A DNA stretch of 64,000 bases from positions 235,958 to 299,957 of the forward strand of contig JAAOMT010000761.1 in the NCBI GenBank assembly GCA_016748015.1. The letters are read 5' to 3'. Source of the stretch: Geosiphon pyriformis (taxonomy: Eukaryota; Glomeromycota; Glomeromycetes; Archaeosporales; Geosiphonaceae). Below the pieces are notes generated by a model. That model did no database searches, was not told where the DNA came from, and was given only the letters and a program-made list of their open reading frames with translations. Shown piece after piece: positions 63,821-64,000 of this stretch. How positions within the stretch are numbered: position 1 is the first letter of the stretch; every line of letters starts with the position of its first letter. Made by a program: the position numbers and the translations under genes.

Positions 63821-64000
63821 AAAAAATGTGATTCGAAACAATACTAATTAAAGCAGAATATTAAACAAGTCAAATTCGATCATAAATTTGACAGATGCAT
63901 TGTTAAGCTATGCTAAAAATATCCTAAAAACGGTTTTTTTTATCATTTTAGTCGAAAAAGGCAATATTTGGGTCATTGTTCTTTGCACTACAATATTATA

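Larger units (their letters stand above)
62990..64000. repeat. Duplicated unit 3, running off the window end
   Basis: Aligns with unit 1 (50290-51340) including the microprotein gene, its TATA-like box and the distal blocks TATCCTAAAAACGG and TTTTAGTCGAAAAAGGCAA, with more substitutions and indels than seen between units 1 and 2. Confidence 0.85.

Overview
The window looks like a piece of a very AT-rich fungal genome. The best fit is an arbuscular mycorrhizal fungus (Glomeromycotina, Rhizophagus-like). The reasons are the many short GT-AG introns, a cytochrome P450, a LINE-type reverse transcriptase and a decayed large membrane protein that resemble families I remember from that group, plus F-box and secreted proteins set in AT-rich, microsatellite-laden DNA. 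The assignment is inference; no rRNA or other marker gene is present.

Layout. 1-1.9 kb is extreme AT sequence. 2.1-5.5 kb is a dead, 5'-truncated LINE on the minus strand. 7.8-8.6 kb is a three-exon gene for a secreted or surface-anchored Ser/Thr-stalk protein. 9.7-10.2 kb is a broken small secreted-protein gene. 12.5-15.6 kb holds convergent remnants of a membrane-protein family. 15.6-18.5 kb is AT-rich. 18.6-20.9 kb is an intact 11-exon P450. 22.3-23.8 kb is a class-3 lipase-like gene (minus) whose nucleophile serine is replaced by glycine. 23.8-41 kb is a belt dense in microsatellites, with a seven-helix membrane protein (28-29.3 kb) and two diverged NAD(P)-binding paralogues pointing in opposite directions (31.8-32.7 kb minus, 39.6-40.7 kb plus). 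43-45.2 kb has a minisatellite and a secreted Asn/Gly- and Thr-rich protein. 59.6-60.8 kb is an F-box gene.

The most interesting content is at 50-64 kb. Three diverged duplicates of a roughly 1-kb unit each carry a 43-codon ORF on the minus strand. The three ORFs encode exactly the same peptide, which ends in a CaaX box (Cys-Ser-Ile-Met). They differ at ten codons, all by synonymous third-position changes, while the flanking DNA has many substitutions and indels. Each has a TATA-like box about 106-123 bp upstream of the ATG. This is what a conserved farnesylated microprotein under purifying selection would look like. A lipopeptide pheromone-type precursor is the leading hypothesis. A 132-bp assembly gap interrupts the second unit.

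Multi-exon gene models were built by hand from splice signals and phase agreement; no RNA evidence was available. Family assignments come from motif recognition and memory, not from searches.
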